Of a stretch of DNA of 64,000 bases, positions 63,303 through 64,000 are shown piece after piece. Location of the stretch: assembly GCA_027682205.1 (NCBI GenBank), contig JAQDAD010000001.1:186001-250000 (forward strand). Direction: 5' to 3'. Made by a program: the position numbers and the translations under genes. Every line of letters starts with the position of its first letter. Within the stretch, counting starts at the first letter, position 1. The DNA is from Streptococcaceae bacterium AF54-32pH5A (lineage in GTDB: Bacteria > Bacillota > Bacilli > Lactobacillales > Streptococcaceae). The notes under the pieces are model-generated. The model worked only from the letters and a program-made list of their open reading frames with translations. It was not told where the DNA came from and searched no databases.

Positions 63303-64000
63303 CGGTTCAACTCCTCTCTTATTTTTTCAAACCAAGCTTGCTTGAGTTTTTCTCCGACCAGACGTTTGCCATCGGCTAGGTCTAACTTTTCTAGGAAACG
63401 AGCTTGACCCAAATGGTAATTGGCTTCAAAACCTGTGATAGCTTGATGTTGCTGGACGTATGGGGCAATACTTCTTCCGTTCTCTGTGTATGGATTGATA
63501 GCGAACTGGCCTTCTAAAATCCTCTCAGCTGCTTTCTTGTAAAGATGAGCATTATAGTCCAGCAAGAGCTGAAACTCCTCATCTGTCAGCTGGTTGGCCT
63601 TGTTTTTGTTGTATAATTCGCCCAAATGACTGCTTTCTTTTTCTAAAAAGAGTCCTTGGTATTTCATAGACTTGCTGGCTTCTACTACCGCACCTGCTAA
63701 ACTCTTAACGGTCAGCAGAGATTGAACAGGATCAGCCATTTCCAAGTACATGGCGCCGAAAAAGTTCTGCTCCCCTTCTCTTTTTAGAGCAGCAAGATAG
63801 GTTGGTAATTGGGAATTAAGGCCATTGAAGAAATGAGGAAACTGGAACTGGGTCAAACTAGACTTGTAGTCTACCACTCCTAGTGCCCCATCAGCTTTCA
63901 GGCGGTCAATGCGGTCAACCTTTCCTCGCACATGGACACTGCGACCATTATCCAATTGAATAAAGGCTTGGTCTTTGCCACCAAACGTTGCTTCCTCTTG
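63299..64000 (-). CDS. rexB: ATP-dependent helicase-nuclease subunit RexB (AddB), C-terminal part
   Basis: The 5' part lies beyond the window; the frame is open to 64000. Visible: [24 protein letters not shown], the RecB-family nuclease core (GxxDRID...DYKS), then QLPTYLAAL and a C-terminal helical region. In most AddB proteins the end carries three cysteines of a [4Fe-4S] cluster; here no cysteine occurs in the whole visible part, and the equivalent stretch reads [19 protein letters not shown]. First gene of rexB-rexA and the unknown gene. Confidence 0.92.
   Translation of the reverse strand, partial: QEEATFGGKDQAFIQLDNGRSVHVRGKVDRIDRLKADGALGVVDYKSSLTQFQFPHFFNGLNSQLPTYLAALKREGEQNFFGAMYLEMADPVQSLLTVKSLAGAVVEASKSMKYQGLFLEKESSHLGELYNKNKANQLTDEEFQLLLDYNAHLYKKAAERILEGQFAINPYTENGRSIAPYVQQHQAITGFEANYHLGQARFLEKLDLADGKRLVGEKLKQAWFEKIREELNR

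Overview
The window looks like chromosome of an oral Mitis-group streptococcus, close to Streptococcus mitis, S. oralis or S. infantis. Protein sequences, lengths and local gene orders match what I recall of pneumococcal homologues: vicRKX, glgBCDA, the aco/pdh operon, rexAB and xerS. Other signs are the many extended -10 promoters (TGnTATAAT) and the streptococcal XerS/difSL pair. The order of the blocks differs from the pneumococcus, so the species call is inference. I see no tRNA, rRNA, insertion sequence, prophage or CRISPR array.

Layout. 1-3 kb (minus strand): a DUF1831 gene, a cysteine desulfurase, a divergent PRPP-synthetase paralogue and a CYTH protein. 3-6.5 kb: relQ-ppnK-rluD-like-pta. 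6.6-10.7 kb: mutY and the essential vicRKX system. 10.7-13 kb (minus): a thioredoxin-like protein and phosphoglucomutase. 13-19 kb: ABC-F, an Rgg regulator, an MFS transporter and ligA. 19-29 kb: carbohydrate storage and redox genes (pulA, gapN, glgBCDA). 29-33.5 kb: serB-like, glycerate kinase, yueI, eno and a cysteine-cluster protein. 33.5-39.4 kb: an accessory block with an AraC regulator, a BtrH-like gene broken by an in-frame TAG, ClbS/DfsB, a membrane protein, an AT-rich orphan, a HAD phosphatase and DUF4259. 39.5-43.3 kb: ung, a Nudix hydrolase, pyrC and a MATE pump. 43.4-49.7 kb: 2-oxoacid dehydrogenase acoABC-lpd-lplA. 49.7-52.8 kb: a lactococcin-972-type bacteriocin remnant with its membrane protein and ABC ATPase. 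52.8-54 kb: xerS and the difSL site. 54-64 kb (minus, except a MazEF pair): a small membrane gene, ClC, rnhB, rbgA, an unknown gene, rexA and rexB.

Genes from 13 kb to 52.8 kb run almost all on the plus strand and those beyond almost all on the minus strand. Both converge on xerS/difSL, so the window probably spans the replication terminus.

The genes serve central carbon use (glycogen made by GlgBCDA and debranched by PulA, glycolysis through Pgm, Eno and GapN, and a PDH-like complex lipoylated by LplA), DNA repair (MutY, Ung, Nudix, LigA, RexAB, RNase HII), wall homeostasis (VicRKX) and the alarmone response (RelQ).

The most notable observations are these. Four genes (mutY, ABC-F, ligA, yueI) have an extended -10 ending exactly 6 nt before the ATG, which predicts leaderless mRNAs. 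The gapN promoter carries a perfect CodY box and a Rex-like double-spaced palindrome. The acoB-acoC gap holds a run of long hairpin repeats with an internally deleted relative elsewhere. A CATAA-N6-TTATG palindrome recurs four times in 12 kb. Both MutY and the visible part of RexB lack the cysteines that normally hold a [4Fe-4S] cluster. The xerS -35 box lies inside difSL.
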